From Eimeria necatrix (Eukaryota > Apicomplexa > Conoidasida > Eucoccidiorida > Eimeriidae): DNA of 64,000 bases. Below, one piece after another: positions 51,557 to 64,000 of this stretch. A program made the translations under genes and the position numbers. Where the stretch lies: assembly GCF_000499385.1 (NCBI RefSeq), contig NW_013655295.1, forward strand, positions 202,932 to 266,931. The letters are read 5' to 3'. Numbering within the stretch: position 1 is the stretch's first letter; each line of letters starts with the position of its first letter. The notes beneath the pieces were generated by a model. It saw nothing but the letters and a program-made list of their open reading frames with translations. It searched no databases and was not told the DNA's origin.

Positions 51557-54500
51557 TCAGTCACTTCGATGTTGCTGCTGCAGGAGAAGCAGCTGTCTCT
51601 GGAGCTGTTGCAAGCGGAGCATCGTTTGCCTCAAGCGTTGCTCCTCCAACACGTCCTGCTGTGTCGTCCGTGCCGACTCAACCTGCCTTCCCGCTTGTCC
51701 CTGCTGCGGAGTGGTACTTATTGGCGACTGCGCCATTGACAGCCGCTGAGCTTGGTGTTGCAGGCTCCTGAGAGTGTCTTGAAGACGTTGTTGGCGCAGA
51801 AGCTCCTGCAGCTGGCGCTCCAGTTGATGCTCGACTCGTCGATTTGTGGTACCTTGAGGAGTTGCTGAAGTCTTCGGACGGATTGTACGCAAATGAGCAA
51901 GCTGCTGCAGCACTCTAGGGCTGCAGTCAGCATTGTGCAGTGCAGGTGTCGGCCATCTCCTCTGTGCCGCCTGAAGCAATGCAGCGGATAGTTCCTGCTG
52001 TTGCAGCTGCTGCTGCAGCACGTACCGCAACTGCTGCTGCAGGCGCGTCTCTTGGGCCGGGGAAATTCTCTCCGTTTCGGCTTGAGGTTGTTGATGCCCG
52101 TACTGCGGCTGATGCTCCTGCTCCTTTGAAGTTTGGACTAAATGCCAAAGCGAGCGGAGTGTTTCACTACTCACTTCTCTCCGCTCTCTTTGGAGAGCGG
52201 AAGAGCTAACTAAAGACGCAGGCTGCTGCACCGAAATTGGCGGTTGGAGCTGCATTGCAGAGCGCCTCAGTAAACCTGTTCCACTTGGCAGCACAGTGGC
52301 GGAACTCCTCGCCGCTTGAAGGTGGGGAGGCTCAGTGGGACGCTGCGAAAGGCTCGCAACAGTTCGTTGCTGCTGGTCCATACTTGGCTGCCTGTTGGAC
52401 TGCTGCATTTGAAGTCGCGCAGCATGCAGCAAAGCACGTTGCTGGCGGAACAGTGCATCACTTCTAGCATTCAAGCCACTAGCATCTTTAGGTATTCTGC
52501 GAGGCTGCGAAATTCGCCGCCTCCTCCAGGGCCTGAAAAGCCGATTCAGCCAGAAGGGTTCGCCTTGAGCGAGTGCCTCAATGTCTGCCTCGTGTGAGCA
52601 CACATGCGGTGCCAAACTGCGGACAGGATGCCTCGGCGGGACCACGCGTTTCTCAAATACTAGTAAGCTCCGCAGTGCTGCCGTGGCGTCTTTGCGAGCC
52701 GCTTGCACGCATAAACAGTTCTTCACTTTTGATGAGGCCTCTGAGCCACAAGTGCATGCATTCTCCGTGCTTGTGTTGCTGCTGGATGCTTCATGAGTTT
52801 CGATTCCCCGGCCAGAAGTTCGTTCCTGGCGGTTACAGTGGCAGCCTTGGGCAGTGTGGTGTAGATGCTGCAGGACAGATGTGCTTCTAGGCAATGAAGA
52901 GTCCTCTCTTGAGTGGATCTGTGAAAATAGGCTCAGAGCTCTGGCGAATCTGGAATTTTGTGCAGCAGCAGCAAACGGATCCAGTGTGCGTTCTGCCTCA
53001 TCATCTGATGAGGCCTCGTAGTGTGACCCAGCTGATACATCCCTGTCCCCGAATTCAGTCCTTTCGCCTTGCGTATGGTCCAAACCCGCAGTAAATGTTG
53101 ACGTGCCGTCCGAATCCATCCGGCCAATCCCTCCTGAACAGTCAGCAACAGCAGTGGCAGCAGCGAATGCCGCTGCAGTCCGACTTTCCAACTTCCCAGC
53201 CAGCGTGGAACTGCGTGTGCGGCGGACCGTCGAACATTCTTCTTGTTCATCAACCTCAAGGGACACTTGAAGATTTTCCCCTTTTCTTTCTATGCCTGAC
53301 GCACCACCTGTTGCCACGTGGTTCCTGCGTCGCTTTAAAGCGTCGGCTGCCACGGTGCTAGTGTTGGCGTCGGCTGCTTTCTCGGAAGAAGCTTTGTCTT
53401 TACAGGGTGTGCAAGAACGGCTCGCACGCCTCGCAAGCTCCGGCGACTGCGTTTGTTTTGAAGGGACCTGCGCCTTCACACCTTGGGTTTCTGAAGAATC
53501 GAGCGGCTGCTGAACCGAGTGGTCGCCGCGTTCAGTTTTCGAGCGAGTGCGAAACTTTCTGCGCCTCGCTGTAACCCACGACCTTATTCTCTTAGACTGC
53601 AGTTCATCTAACCGCTTGCACAGCTGCCGCGTACGAGCAAGAAGGCTTCGGGCCTTGTCAACAAAGAGCCGCTTCAACGCGGCCATCTGCAACTCCTCAC
53701 AGGCTGCTAGCTGCCGCTGAGACAGGAATTTTGTGCGTTTTTCTGTTCCTTGCTCCGCTAGGATATTCAAAGACCCAAATACGTGATGCAGCAAATCATC
53801 GCTGAGGCTTCCCGTACCCCCAAGTCCTGTACTAGCCCCGGCACCCACAGTACTGCCTTGTTGCTGTGCTTTTCTGTCCTTCTCCAGCTGGTGCTCTTGC
53901 CCCGGGAGATTTGAAAGCCAACGCTCTCCATGCACGTCTTCCTCAAGTTGTTCCCGCCTATCCTCCTTATTTTGCTGCTTATTCATGCGTTGGCTGAAAG
54001 CCTTTGCCTTGCACAATGGGCAGCTCCAATGAGCGTTCGGCTGGAGCTCCGCAGGCGTTGGTGGAGGAAAAGCACAACCAATGTGGAAAACATGCCGACA
54101 CGACCTCGATGCAGCTGGTGCAGAAGACGAGCCGGACGTATCGTCTTTGGAGTTTAGAGCAGATGCAGGCATACCATCGCAGAGCAGCAAGTCTCCTTCA
54201 CCGCGGCATAACCAGCACAACTGCTCATGCTGCAAGGGCTCCGACGTATCATTCCTTTCCGTCTGTCTTTCCGCAACTCTCAAAGACGACCCGCCGCCAA
54301 TGGCTGAGATAAAATAACTGTTTGCAAGATTCTTGAGCACCAGAGAGTCTACGACAGTAGCCATCTCCTGCAGCTGCTCCTTACTACTAAGCGGCGGTAT
54401 GGCAGCGCAGAGCCTCTCTAGAGTCTCCATCAGCAGAACACCCACTGACACGGCAGCCATTCGAGGTGGCCTGGTGTTTCTGGCATATGCTGGAAATGCT

Positions 54501-57500
54501 GGCAGCATCAGTTCCTTCACAAAGACTTCCAGCGGAACCGCGACTGCAGCTGCTGGATCTGACGGTGACCTAGCCGCTTCAGCCTCCCGCCGATGCCCTA
54601 CTCCTGAATCAGTTCTTGGAAACGCATGTGCCATCTCACGTATGGGCTTGAGCACTTCGTCTCGAATGACTTCGTTGTTCTTCGCAAGAAGCAAGAGGAA
54701 AGCCTCCATGTTCAGCGTTTTACCTCCAGACCCCCGTTTGAGGCGCCGAGCAAACGCCTGCGATAGCAGAAGCACAGTCTCCTTGAGAGGGGATTCCTGG
54801 CTATTCTTCATACCACTGTTGCTGCTCGTGCACATAATGAGAGCATCAAGAAAGTCGCTCAGAAGAGGAAGGCGCTGCGGCTGCTGCTGAAGATCATCCG
54901 CAGCATTTTGGGTGCAGCCTTGCTGTTCCTGCATCAGCAACGTGGGAGTACTTCGTTGTCCCTGCTCTGCATCACCAACTGACGGTGGCGGAGTCAAAGG
55001 GAATTCAGAAAGAAAGCTTCTGTAAAAAAGACGCTGGGCAGCAGTAGGTAGGCCCTGCAAGAAGCTCAAGGCTGTCTCCGACAGACACTGAACCGGAGGC
55101 TCCGTAGGAGGCCTATCTGCTGCTGCTTCATCGTCCCCATCCCCAGAAAAGCCGGCTGTCTTTTCTTCACATGCTAAGTCTCCATCGTCAATGACACCGT
55201 CTATCCAATTCTCAGCAAGGAAACGGCTCCTATTTGAGCTAATCGGATGCTGCGAAGCAAAGGCCTCAAGAAGCCGCAAGCTGCCTCTCTTTATGAAGGA
55301 CAGACAGTGCGCGAGAAAATACTCTTCGGCTGCCGCAACTTGCGGCACTCTTCGTTCAGACTCGCATGTTTGAAAGCTTCGACGGCTGCTTCCAGTTTCT
55401 CCCCAGTGTTCCCCTTCTGCGTCGGTAAGTCCCAAGTCTGACTGATCTGTCAGATAGTGACCACACAAAACACGGGGAAGCGGTGGCATCGGAAATCCCG
55501 AAAACGGACACTGTGGCAACAAGCCTTGTGAAGGCTGCTGGGAGATCTCGGCTTCCGACTGTCCCGATGGCTCATTTTTGTCCGCACTGAGTAAGATATT
55601 GTCTTTGCGTCCTTCACGCTGCTCCCCTTCCAGTCCAGGAAAAGCGTGTGGACGCCGGGCAGAAGTAGACACTGTTGTGGTTGGAGGTAAGCAAAAGTAG
55701 TCCAATGCGAAATTCCTGCCGTCTTCCCTGGGGGGTAGTGGGAGTTGTAGGCACTCGTGAGCAACAGCTTCCGCAGCGCGCAACCCTGCAGGCACAAACA
55801 ATATGGCATAAACAATATTAGCACGTCAAGCCGATGCTATCAGCGCTTTTTCGGTCGATACTCCCACACTGGTGTGCACTTGAGGTGAACAAATACGCTA
55901 GAGACATGAAAAAGCCTGCAGAGTCTTCGTTCTGCACTGCTGAAAAACAGCCAATGGCTGAAGCAAACGCTTTCTATGAAGTGCCCACGCGAGCCAGCTC
56001 TCTAGTTTCGCCAGCTCTCTAGTTTCCTCCAGCTCAAAATCTCTAAAATTGCGATAGCAATACAAATTATACAGTTACCAACATTGCTAGAGTCAAGTAG
56101 TAAAGTGGCGGAAACACACCCGTGTCATATGCCCCATCGACACACTGGAAGTAGGCCTTGCTAAGGTGCTCTCCACAAAACACCACGCGAGGATTATTAG
56201 CTGGGTGGGGGGCCCTCATGATGTCGAGGTCGTTGTCATAGGCGTTCACTCCCTGCAGTCTCGACAATATTGATTAGAATTAAATGTGACAGACAAAATT
56301 GCTACCTATCCACTATAAGCCTCTTTAGTCGCCTCAGTTTTGAGCTCCCTTGCAATGCTCCCCATCAAAAACTAGCTTTGGAGTTCTGAGCTTAAATACT
56401 ACCCTAAAGGTCCATGGAGGTGAAATGACATCAAAGCCAGCTCACCGGAGTAGAGTAAGAACCTCGAGAAAAACAATCTTCATCCCAGCGTGACACCACG
56501 AAATCAACTGGCCGAGGGAACGACGAGTCAGGTATGCCAAACATTCGCTGCAGCAATGCCAGCACTTCGGCCACCACCTGAACAGCAACACAGCAACGCA
56601 ACATGCAGGCTAAGGTAATGCCTGCCTACTGTGGCGTCTCCGGAGCTTTCCTGCTCTCCTGCTCCCACATATGAATATGAACCAGAAATATCCGTCAGTG
56701 AGATCTGGGCTCACCTCCTGATCCGTAAGAAGACCTCCGTAGCCACTAGAAAACGGAGGGAAACAGTGGGCGAGGAGGCAGCCCGGCTTCCCATAGGCAT
56801 GGAGGTTCAAAAATTGAAACTTCTGGTCAAGGCAGTTCAGCTGGAGACCCCGGCCATGCCAAAAAACATCGTCGGGGTGCCACCGAATGACCACCTGATG
56901 AAAAAGAGCGCACACAACAGAATAGTTACTCGCACAAATTTGCTTTGTATTCGTGTCACCACCGCAATGCCCAAGGACCAAAAGTACAGAAGATCCTCAT
57001 AGACGTTCACGCACTACTCTACAGACTACCCTACAGAGGTCAAAGAAGAGGCTTCGCTAATTACGCTATGAACCTTCCGCTGTCCCTGGCTACTTCGCAG
57101 ACCGTGCAAAATAGATGGGCTACTCAAAAGGTACAACACGGCAAAGGCAACAGATGTACGCACTTTGTTGTGGCAACCCATCCTATAGCGTGCAAGAGCT
57201 CGGCGCCTGTCGGGACCCAGAGGAGGAGAAAAGTCAATCAGCCCAAGAGTTGGTGGAAGTGTGCCTTCAGCAGTCAAGGCTCGGGCCGGTGGCAAAGGCG
57301 ATAAAGCAAGTTGCGCTAGCGGAACAGCCACCACACAGTACTTCGCGTGCGCCCTGGCAAGAAAAACAGTGGCAACATGTGAACTTGATAAGGTGCGAGA
57401 CCCTTCGTCGCCAGTCCATGCGGCTCTGTTTAGGATATGAAAAAGCACCAGAAATGAGCACTGGCGTGAGGATGCACCAACGTGGAAAATATTTGGTCGA

Positions 57501-60500
57501 GACAAAGCAACAAATGCTCAGCAGCACACCGAATTGAGGTGCGCACTGTACACTGAATATCAGAAGGTAACCAGTGCAGCGCTCGCGCTCTGCGACTACG
57601 CAGATACAAACAGGTTCTTACCAGACGTGGGTAGGAGGCTCTTCTTGCTTTTCCGCCTGTGGGAGCCCATGAGAGGCGCTATGCCGGAGGCGACGGTTGA
57701 CTTCAACTCGAAGCCGTACAGGATGAGTTTCAGTGAGGAGAGATCTGCCACAGTCGCCCTCTTCTTCCGGGGCAGTGAAGTTATCCCCTGACGTGCCTCG
57801 TGTGACACCTGCAGGAGAATCGCTCTTCTTGCCAAGCGGATTCTTTAGAGCTTCCACAGGGTCAGAAGAAACAATGCCTCCGTATTCGGAAGTACGAGTG
57901 CGACCCTCCTTGACACAAATGGACTGGACAGTGGCTTCAGTTACAACAAATGGAGAAACTTGTAAGCACAAAAATAAAGGGAGCCAGCCCCAGCCATCCA
58001 CCACAAGCTTGTCGGCGGAATTCGCGGAAGACGCGGAAAAAGGATACACGCGGACATTTTGCTCCTGTTGTAGGGCTGCCTCCAGCGATGACTGTTGCAT
58101 GCGCAGTCGCTGCATGCTGGGAGGAGGCGGCACCACAAGAGGCACTGGCGGAGGCCCTAGCTGAGGGTTCAGCAGCTGCTCCCTCAGGGCTGGCCCCACT
58201 CCTGCAATTTCGTAGGGGTAATTCTTGACAGCAGACAATGGCAATTCCCTCAGATCGCCGACATAGCCCAAGCGTGACTGCAAAACGACCAGCAGCATGC
58301 GGGCTTCTGTTGGCGTAAGGGGCGGAGAGTTGCGATGCCTTACCACACGGCAGTCCTTTATACTGGCCTCTTTGTTGCCTGTGCTGCAAGTCAAAAGCCC
58401 TTCTTCTGCCTCAGCCTCTGCCAGTATTTCGCATAAAGAAATTTGCAGAGCATCCCATGCCGACCGTCGAACTCCCCTGTTGTCGTGAAGCGACAACGGA
58501 GGTACCAGCCGCGTCTGTGTGTAAGCTCCTCCTGCTGTGCTGCACTTCTTAGGACGACTAATCTTTAACCCCGGCTGGCCAGTGCTGTTGCTACTGCTGC
58601 TTGCGCTGCCTCTCGTTCTCGTGCAGACACCGGATTGCCTCTTCGTCCAATCCTTCCTGGGTGAAGGTTGTTGAGGAGCAGAATCAAGCTCGCCTGCATA
58701 TCTGTTCTCCGTTCCAATGTCCCCAGCACACCGCTGATTGTTCTCAGAAGTCGTAATTGCTTTGTCATCGTGTCCCCCTGAGCTTAGTTGTGCGAAACCT
58801 CCGGCATCTGCCGACTCCACGTCGATGCCCACAGCATCAGCTGTCGGTGTTTTTGAGGTCTTCGCATATCCCGCTGGCGGAACGAGAGTAGCAGTTGGTC
58901 CCCATATTCTCCCCTTCCTTGACTCAATATCTTCCGCACCAGCGACAACAGGTGTGGCCTTTTCATCTGCTTTCCGCTGAATTCCCCCACAAACCCCTGT
59001 ACAGCAAAGGGGACATCCTCCGTAAGCTCGGATGGCTCTGCGAACGAACGCATCCCCTAAAGGGTAGTACAGGGAGAAGCGAGAGGGTGAGATGTGTTGG
59101 TGAAGACTCTTTCCTTTGGTGCCTGGAACTCCGTGACAGCAAGGGTCAGTAGGGTCATGCTGTTCAGTGGCTCTCTGCTCTTCTTCGCTCTCGAACCCTC
59201 TTTGGTCTGTTGGAGGTGCGGAAGAAGACGGGCCGTTCTCACAATTCTCCGAGCTCGAACGGCGAGGAACGCCTATGGTTTCCTGCTTGACAGCTTGTTT
59301 GTGAAAGCCAGAATGACCCAACTGACGCCTGCCCGTATTATCTGTAACTTCCTCTAGTGTCGATGGGCTTGTTGTTTTTGCGTTGCAGACGGAACGTTCT
59401 CTCTTCAGAGCGGCAAGCAATATCTGGTCCAGAGAGGGGGAGAGGAACTCTGCAGCAGGAATGGTATTTGGCAAGGAAGCGGCGGGGGGACCCACGCTCC
59501 CCCCTGGAGTGAGGGGCGGAGGCAGATGCAACAGCTTTGCCGCCGTTCTCTCACGTAAGCGGTCAAGAAGCTGGTGGACTTTCAACACAGAGACAAAAGG
59601 AATCTCTTTTCCTGAATTCTCATCATTCCAACTGCAACAACGCCCAAAGGAGGAAACATTGGGGAAGGGAAATGCTACCACACATTGCAATGGAGGAGGG
59701 AAACGCTACCACACACTGCATGTCTGACAATGTCATGGTAGTTTTGCTCAAGGAAATCAAGTCATGCGCCGAAGTTTGCGAAGCATATGTTCCTTTCACG
59801 TGCCCACGCACTGCACTCAACGATGCACGAGGTGTTGACTTCTTAGGCTGTGCAGTGTGAAAATATGAAGACCAGCCAAAGTGTCCAGTTAGCAAAGGGA
59901 ACTCTCTACAGGGCCTTGAGCCTACGTACCTTGCAAACAAAGTAGATTCCCAGTTCTGTTTTCCAGCAACGTCGGCTACTAAAGGCTGTAGCACCGCTGC
60001 AATGCCACTCACAGATCGAGATGGCTCGCGGCGCCAGCGACAGTCTGTAGTGCCTTCGCCCTCCTTCGGGTGTGCCGATACGCAATGCATGTACGACGCT
60101 CCCAAGTCAATGACAACCCCTAAACAGGAGATAAAAAACATGAGCAAAAACAAGGCTGTTGAGTGCGAAAGAATTATGGATGCAGTGAGGGCAAGCATCA
60201 AGGCAAACACCAGAATGAAACCTGCTCTGTAGACTGCCACCGCGGCAAAATTCGAAGCTGCAGACTCAAATCAACAGCACAAGTGAGAGTCAAAACTTAC
60301 GTTCGACTCTGCGGCCATCAGGAAGTTCCCTCTCAGGCATCACGGAAGAAAACGTCCGGCCCCCCACCCGCTGGCGTCCTTCGAAGACGATCACCGACGC
60401 CCCGCAACGCCGAAGATAGGCAGCAGCTGCCAGCCCTGCCACTCCCGCCCCCACGACTGCTACGTCAACTACGAATGAGGGCACCTCTCCTTGCTGTTGC

Positions 60501-61676
60501 TGCTGCTGATCCTGCTGCTGAGGCCGCCTTACACTAGTCCCTCTCTCCTTCCCCTTCGTCTCTGTTTGCTGATGCGGCTGTTGCTGTGGGATGCGCAGCT
60601 CCTCAGCGCCAAGAACTTCCCTAAGTGGAATGCCAAATCCTAGGAGGTCTCTAGGCTCGACTGCTCCGAACACTGAGGCACAGGAAAGCGCAGACTCGGG
60701 GGAGATTTCAGCTGGCAAATATGACGCGCTGAAAGCCTACAGAAGCACTTCGCCATCCCCAGACACCAATATCCTCTCCTACACACGAACTTAAAACATA
60801 ATGCAGAACTAAGACACATGTGAAACAAACAGCGGCTGCATCAATCTACCCCATGAAAAGGTAATTAGCAGGGAATGCATGCAGCCTGTTGTGAAAATAC
60901 GCCAACAGTTATGCAAAACTTGAAAATATGGCGGGCAAGCGTCGATGACTCAACTGCCGCATTCTAGTCTGACAAAATTTCATGATTTTGCTCTTACAGG
61001 CGCGCCGGCAGAGAGGAATTTCTTCAGTTTCAGCAGTCGCCCGCGCTTGTGCGCGCTTGCGGCCAGCAGTTCTCTGGCCCCATATCTGCTGCTGAGAGCA
61101 CTGCGAAGCTCTGCCTGCGCCAGGCTCTTTAAAGTCTTCACTTGGCCCTCCGTTTCCCTGCTGCTGCTGACGCAGCAACTCCCTCAGGGACGCCACACGA
61201 GCGGAAACGTCGCGGGAGTGACAAGCATCAGCAGTGAAGCTTTCGTAGTGAGAAAAAGGAACAGAGGCGCAGGAACTGACATAAGAACGAGTGGATCCAG
61301 GGGAGAACTGGGGGTGGTGCTGGCCACTACGGCCTGCTAGGCTCTCGTTTGCTATCACCTCTTCCAGAAGCAAAGCTGACTCTGCAGCCTCGACTACCCG
61401 ACGGCTTGGAGTTCGCTTCCTCTTTGTTGTAGTTTCCGGGACAGCTTCCTCAACAGCAGAGGGAGAAGACCCTAAACGGCGCCTTCGACGAGCCTTTCCA
61501 TCCCTACCGCCCTGGTCTGAAGCTTCATCGCTTCTGCTTGGAGAGTTGCAGCCAGAAGTCCCTCCCTGGAGGTGCTGGCTTTGCCTCTCCGCTGCGTCTT
61601 GTGTACTCTGATGATCACTTAGGTTTGCACTGGACTTGTCTTCGGGGGCAGCAAGCCCGTCCTCGTGAGGCAGCAT
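51557..61676 (-). CDS. LSD1/KDM1-type flavin histone demethylase with giant PHD-containing C-terminal extension, 9 exons
   Basis: FAD-dependent amine oxidase expected to remove methyl groups from histone lysines. Exons 61676-60998, 60711-60301, 60119-59930, 59631-57622, 57353-57164, 56894-56715, 56577-56446, 56252-56120 and 55785-51557 give 2717 residues; human LSD1 is about 850. The N-terminus has basic patches ([20 protein letters not shown]). The Rossmann FAD motif [17 protein letters not shown] is at about 307-325, then [13 protein letters not shown] and VIDLGASY. A 670-residue exon follows. The catalytic block comes next: [12 protein letters not shown], then MGCHNK with the FAD-contacting Lys at about 1160, [17 protein letters not shown], and [19 protein letters not shown] at about 1290-1308. 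The last exon adds 1409 residues with a PHD-like zinc finger (about 1832-1900), Ser/Arg-rich sequence and a Gln/Leu-rich end. No SWIRM domain is evident. Confidence 0.92.
55990..56030. repeat. short tandem duplication, 17-bp unit
   Basis: Two adjacent copies of ccagctctctagtttcg/c in the last intron of the KDM1-like gene, followed by a partial third (ccagctc). It may lengthen the upstream part of that intron. No other role is visible. Confidence 0.8.
59660..59721. repeat. short tandem duplication, about 31-bp unit
   Basis: Two adjacent copies of gggaaa(t/c)gctaccacaca(t/c) type in the intron just upstream of the large fourth exon of the KDM1-like gene. Confidence 0.8.
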
Positions 61677-64000
61677 TGCTGCTCAGGCCCCCCGGGTGCC
61701 TGCTGCAGTCCCCTGGCAGTCTCAGCAGCATCTGCCCTCCGTGGGATGCTCAGTGCCTGGACAGTGGCAGGTCTGCGTCCACTATCCACGTTGCTTGCTT
61801 TTGCACCTTCATTTGAAGAGGCGCTGTTCGGAAGCACAGTGACTCCGCACGGAGACGTTTCGCAGGCCCGGCCAATCTGGCAGTGTTGTTCGCAATCCAA
61901 GCAACCTCAACAGCTTGGAGTTGTGAAAACTCTCAAAAACACTCGATAATACGCTTGCCGCAGAAAAAAAGAAGCGAGGTGGCGCTTTCCCCTAGCAGTC
62001 CAGACAGCCACATCGAGGCGGCGATTTCTCAGTGCTCGTGAAGTTCCCGCCAGCGCTTCACGCGTTCAGTGCAGTGCAACTCCCCACTAACAGGGGCTGA
62101 TGTCTCTCTAGGGTAGCACCGTTGAACAGTCACCAAGAGAGCTTGCAGAGAACAATGTGACGCCCGCTCGAAGCTGGTCTTTCCCCAGGGCCTGAGGAGG
62201 GAGATCATTTACTGTCAACTATCAGCAGCATTCTATAATGTGTATTCTTCTGTCCAATTTGGCTATTCAGTCGTTGCGGCTTTCTGGCAGTGCATGCGTA
62301 GATGATGGAGAATGGATGGGCCTTGGTGTGGGGGGGCCCACGAGGCGCAAAAAGCAAGCTGGGCTCGACACAGCAAAGAAAACAATGATGAATATACTTT
62401 TTATTCTAAAATCAAACGCCTGCCTTAATCTTTGCATAGACTGAGGGACAGAAATAGGTCTTAGCTATCAAGGGCATCCCCCGTTATCTCGTCGTGCAAT
62501 GTCTGTTGAATTAGCCACGGGAACCTATCCGACCCTGGGGTAGATCAGCCGACTTCCCAGATTCCTGCATTTTTGAATATTTCGTTTTCTGGGCTACTTT
62601 TGGACAACAAGTTACCGCGACGCTTTACACACTGGTGGTGCGTGGGTAGCTTCTAGCGTCACGCTGCAGTAGCATCATATTGCACGGAAGCGGAGAGCGA
62701 ACAGTTTCCAAAAGCTCTTCACCGCGCTGTAGTTCAGTTGTTTTAATCTTTTAGGCAGCAACGAAGAGAGATTATGTGAAGGGTCGCTGAGCCCTAGTGA
62801 CGGCTACGAGGAAATGCAGCTTGGGAGTGCGCTACTTTTCAGTGTGCACAACCGAGGAGAGGGTATGTTTAGATCTACATGCGTGTCCTCAACGTTTTCT
62901 TCACAGCCATACAGCCTTGTGTGGTAAAGCAAGCGTTTCAGGCCCCTTATTCCCGCACCAGGGTGTACTCAATCAAACAAAACGACCGTTGGCCCAAGTG
63001 GCCAAAGCTGGACCATATGCCCAATGCTTTTGGTCGCTTATGTTTCGGTTGAGATTTGAGGTGAACCTAGCTATGAAAATCAGTGCATCATGACTTCAGA
63101 GCTCCAAGTATGATGCCAAGGCTCAGTTTAAAAGTTTGCAAAGCCCTGGATGCCACAAATGCGACGTGCAGAATTTAGAACCACTTGGATGAGCAGAACA
63201 GGGCTAGCCGTGGCGAGGGTTCAGTAGCTCAGCAAGAGAGGAAATGGAAAGGAGGATAACAGTGTCATCGAGCCACTGCGGCGGGAAGATCTCGTCGCAA
63301 ATGTGTGTTGCCTAATAGTGTCTAAGGACCCCAAAAGAGCCTTAAACTAAGCCGCGGCATCATGATCGGCGTAGCAGCCAGCGAGGGCGGTGGTTTAGGG
63401 GGGCTCGTACACTGCAGGACTTTCTTCCCGCAACCTTCCAGCATCCGTTGTCCTTTTCAACCACATTTAAGATTTGCACACACTTGAGACGGGCAATCTT
63501 GCTCCGGAACAAAGAGTCTACTATGGCGAGCGAGAAGGAACGCGCCTCACCCACAGCGTAGCTACCTTTTACTTGCATAAAATTTAAGAAGGTGGAGGCT
63601 TCAAGATTACGGGGATTATCACTTAGGCGAGAACAGCCGTGCTGATGCCTGTAAGGCCAGAAATGACCTTCACCACCAATGAGGAAATAATAGAAATTCG
63701 CGGGATATGTGTAGAAACGGAAAGGCAGAGGCTCAAAGCCCCTCGTTTTGAGTCTCTTCCAAATCCTCTACTAGAATCTGGCTTGTTCCGGAGGCAGTAT
63801 GGCGCTACTGGTGTCAACCATAAAAACTTCTGTGGTCAAGAGTGCTGGAAGAGGGCTCCTGAAGCCCTCTTCCAGCGTTGCTCGCTGAGCACTATTGGCA
63901 GCGTGTAGAGAGCACGCCTCGCCAGTGAGCTGGCCAGCGGAGCAGTATCTGCCTTTGGTACTCAATTCATCAGCTCTTGAGGCAACTGACAGATTTAAAT
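61677..64000. other. right-end region without a supported gene
   Basis: About 2.3 kb upstream of the KDM1-like gene. Two open frames (63639-63908 on plus and 63578-63360 on minus) look slightly protein-like but have no family match and no chainable exons inside the window. They could be edges of a gene beyond the window. A perfect 14-bp hairpin lies at 63844-63876. Confidence 0.45.
63844..63876. repeat. perfect inverted repeat, 14-bp stem and 5-nt loop
   Basis: gctggaagagggct, loop cctga, then agccctcttccagc. All 14 pairs match. It could be a structured transcript element, a cruciform or chance. No flanking coding context supports a terminator. Confidence 0.9.

Noticed and set aside
51219..51771. 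Plus-strand open frames of 84-176 codons
   Set aside because: They run into the antisense of the Gln/Leu-rich end of the KDM1-like gene, where CTG-rich antisense frames stay open by composition.
60720..60740. Earlier acceptors (after gtag or tttcag) for the second exon of the KDM1-like gene
   Set aside because: They give the wrong phase relative to the donor at 60998. The acceptor ending at 60712 restores the frame.

Overview
The window reads as nuclear DNA of an apicomplexan protist, most likely a coccidian (Eimeria/Cyclospora/Toxoplasma grade). The evidence is indirect. Genes are rich in introns with GT...AG borders, single genes are far apart on both strands, there are no operons or ribosome binding sites, CAG-type (polyQ/polyS) low-complexity tracts sit inside coding exons, and house-keeping proteins carry long inserts. 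I see no rRNA, tRNA, CRISPR array or transposase. Exon models were built by hand from reading frame, splice-site phase and family alignment from memory. Where exon lengths are given, the summed coding length is divisible by three.

Layout, left to right. 40S ribosomal protein S11 (+, 141-1088); a PHD-finger/ELM2 (CoREST-like) chromatin protein (-, 2182-3871); coronin in 15 exons (-, 7926-12687); an unrecognised coiled-coil protein (+, 14188-16931); an RbAp48/RBBP4-type WD40 histone chaperone in 15 exons (-, 17253-21160); a small membrane protein (-, 22646-23551); V-ATPase subunit G (+, 24612-25371); an unrecognised short gene with a hydrophobic segment (+, about 25593-26267); a CSA/ERCC8-like WD40 protein with a large internal insert (+, 27189-31420); an unrecognised protein with an apparent signal peptide and very short introns (-, 31916-33117); 40S ribosomal protein S2 (-, 33791-36102) whose 850-bp intron carries two box C/D snoRNA candidates; a 3.5-kb stretch without a recognisable gene but with two tandem duplications; a 733-residue predicted secretory protein (+, 39621-43383); the splicing factor PRP6 (-, 44157-49257); a 123-residue unknown (-, 49974-50604); and a 2717-residue LSD1/KDM1-type histone demethylase with a PHD-like C-terminal extension (-, 51557-61676). 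The last 2.3 kb holds no gene I can support.

The window mixes translation (S11, S2), splicing (PRP6), actin biology (coronin), vacuolar acidification (V-ATPase G) and chromatin or DNA repair. Its most striking content is that three classical partners of animal histone-deacetylase/demethylase complexes lie within 60 kb: an ELM2 protein resembling CoREST, an RbAp48 homologue and an LSD1 homologue. Whether they form one complex here is inference. Other points of interest are the tandem snoRNA candidates, a 25-nt intron, coding micro-exons of 7, 10, 21 and 28 nt, and unusually large lineage-specific extensions in the demethylase and the CSA homologue.
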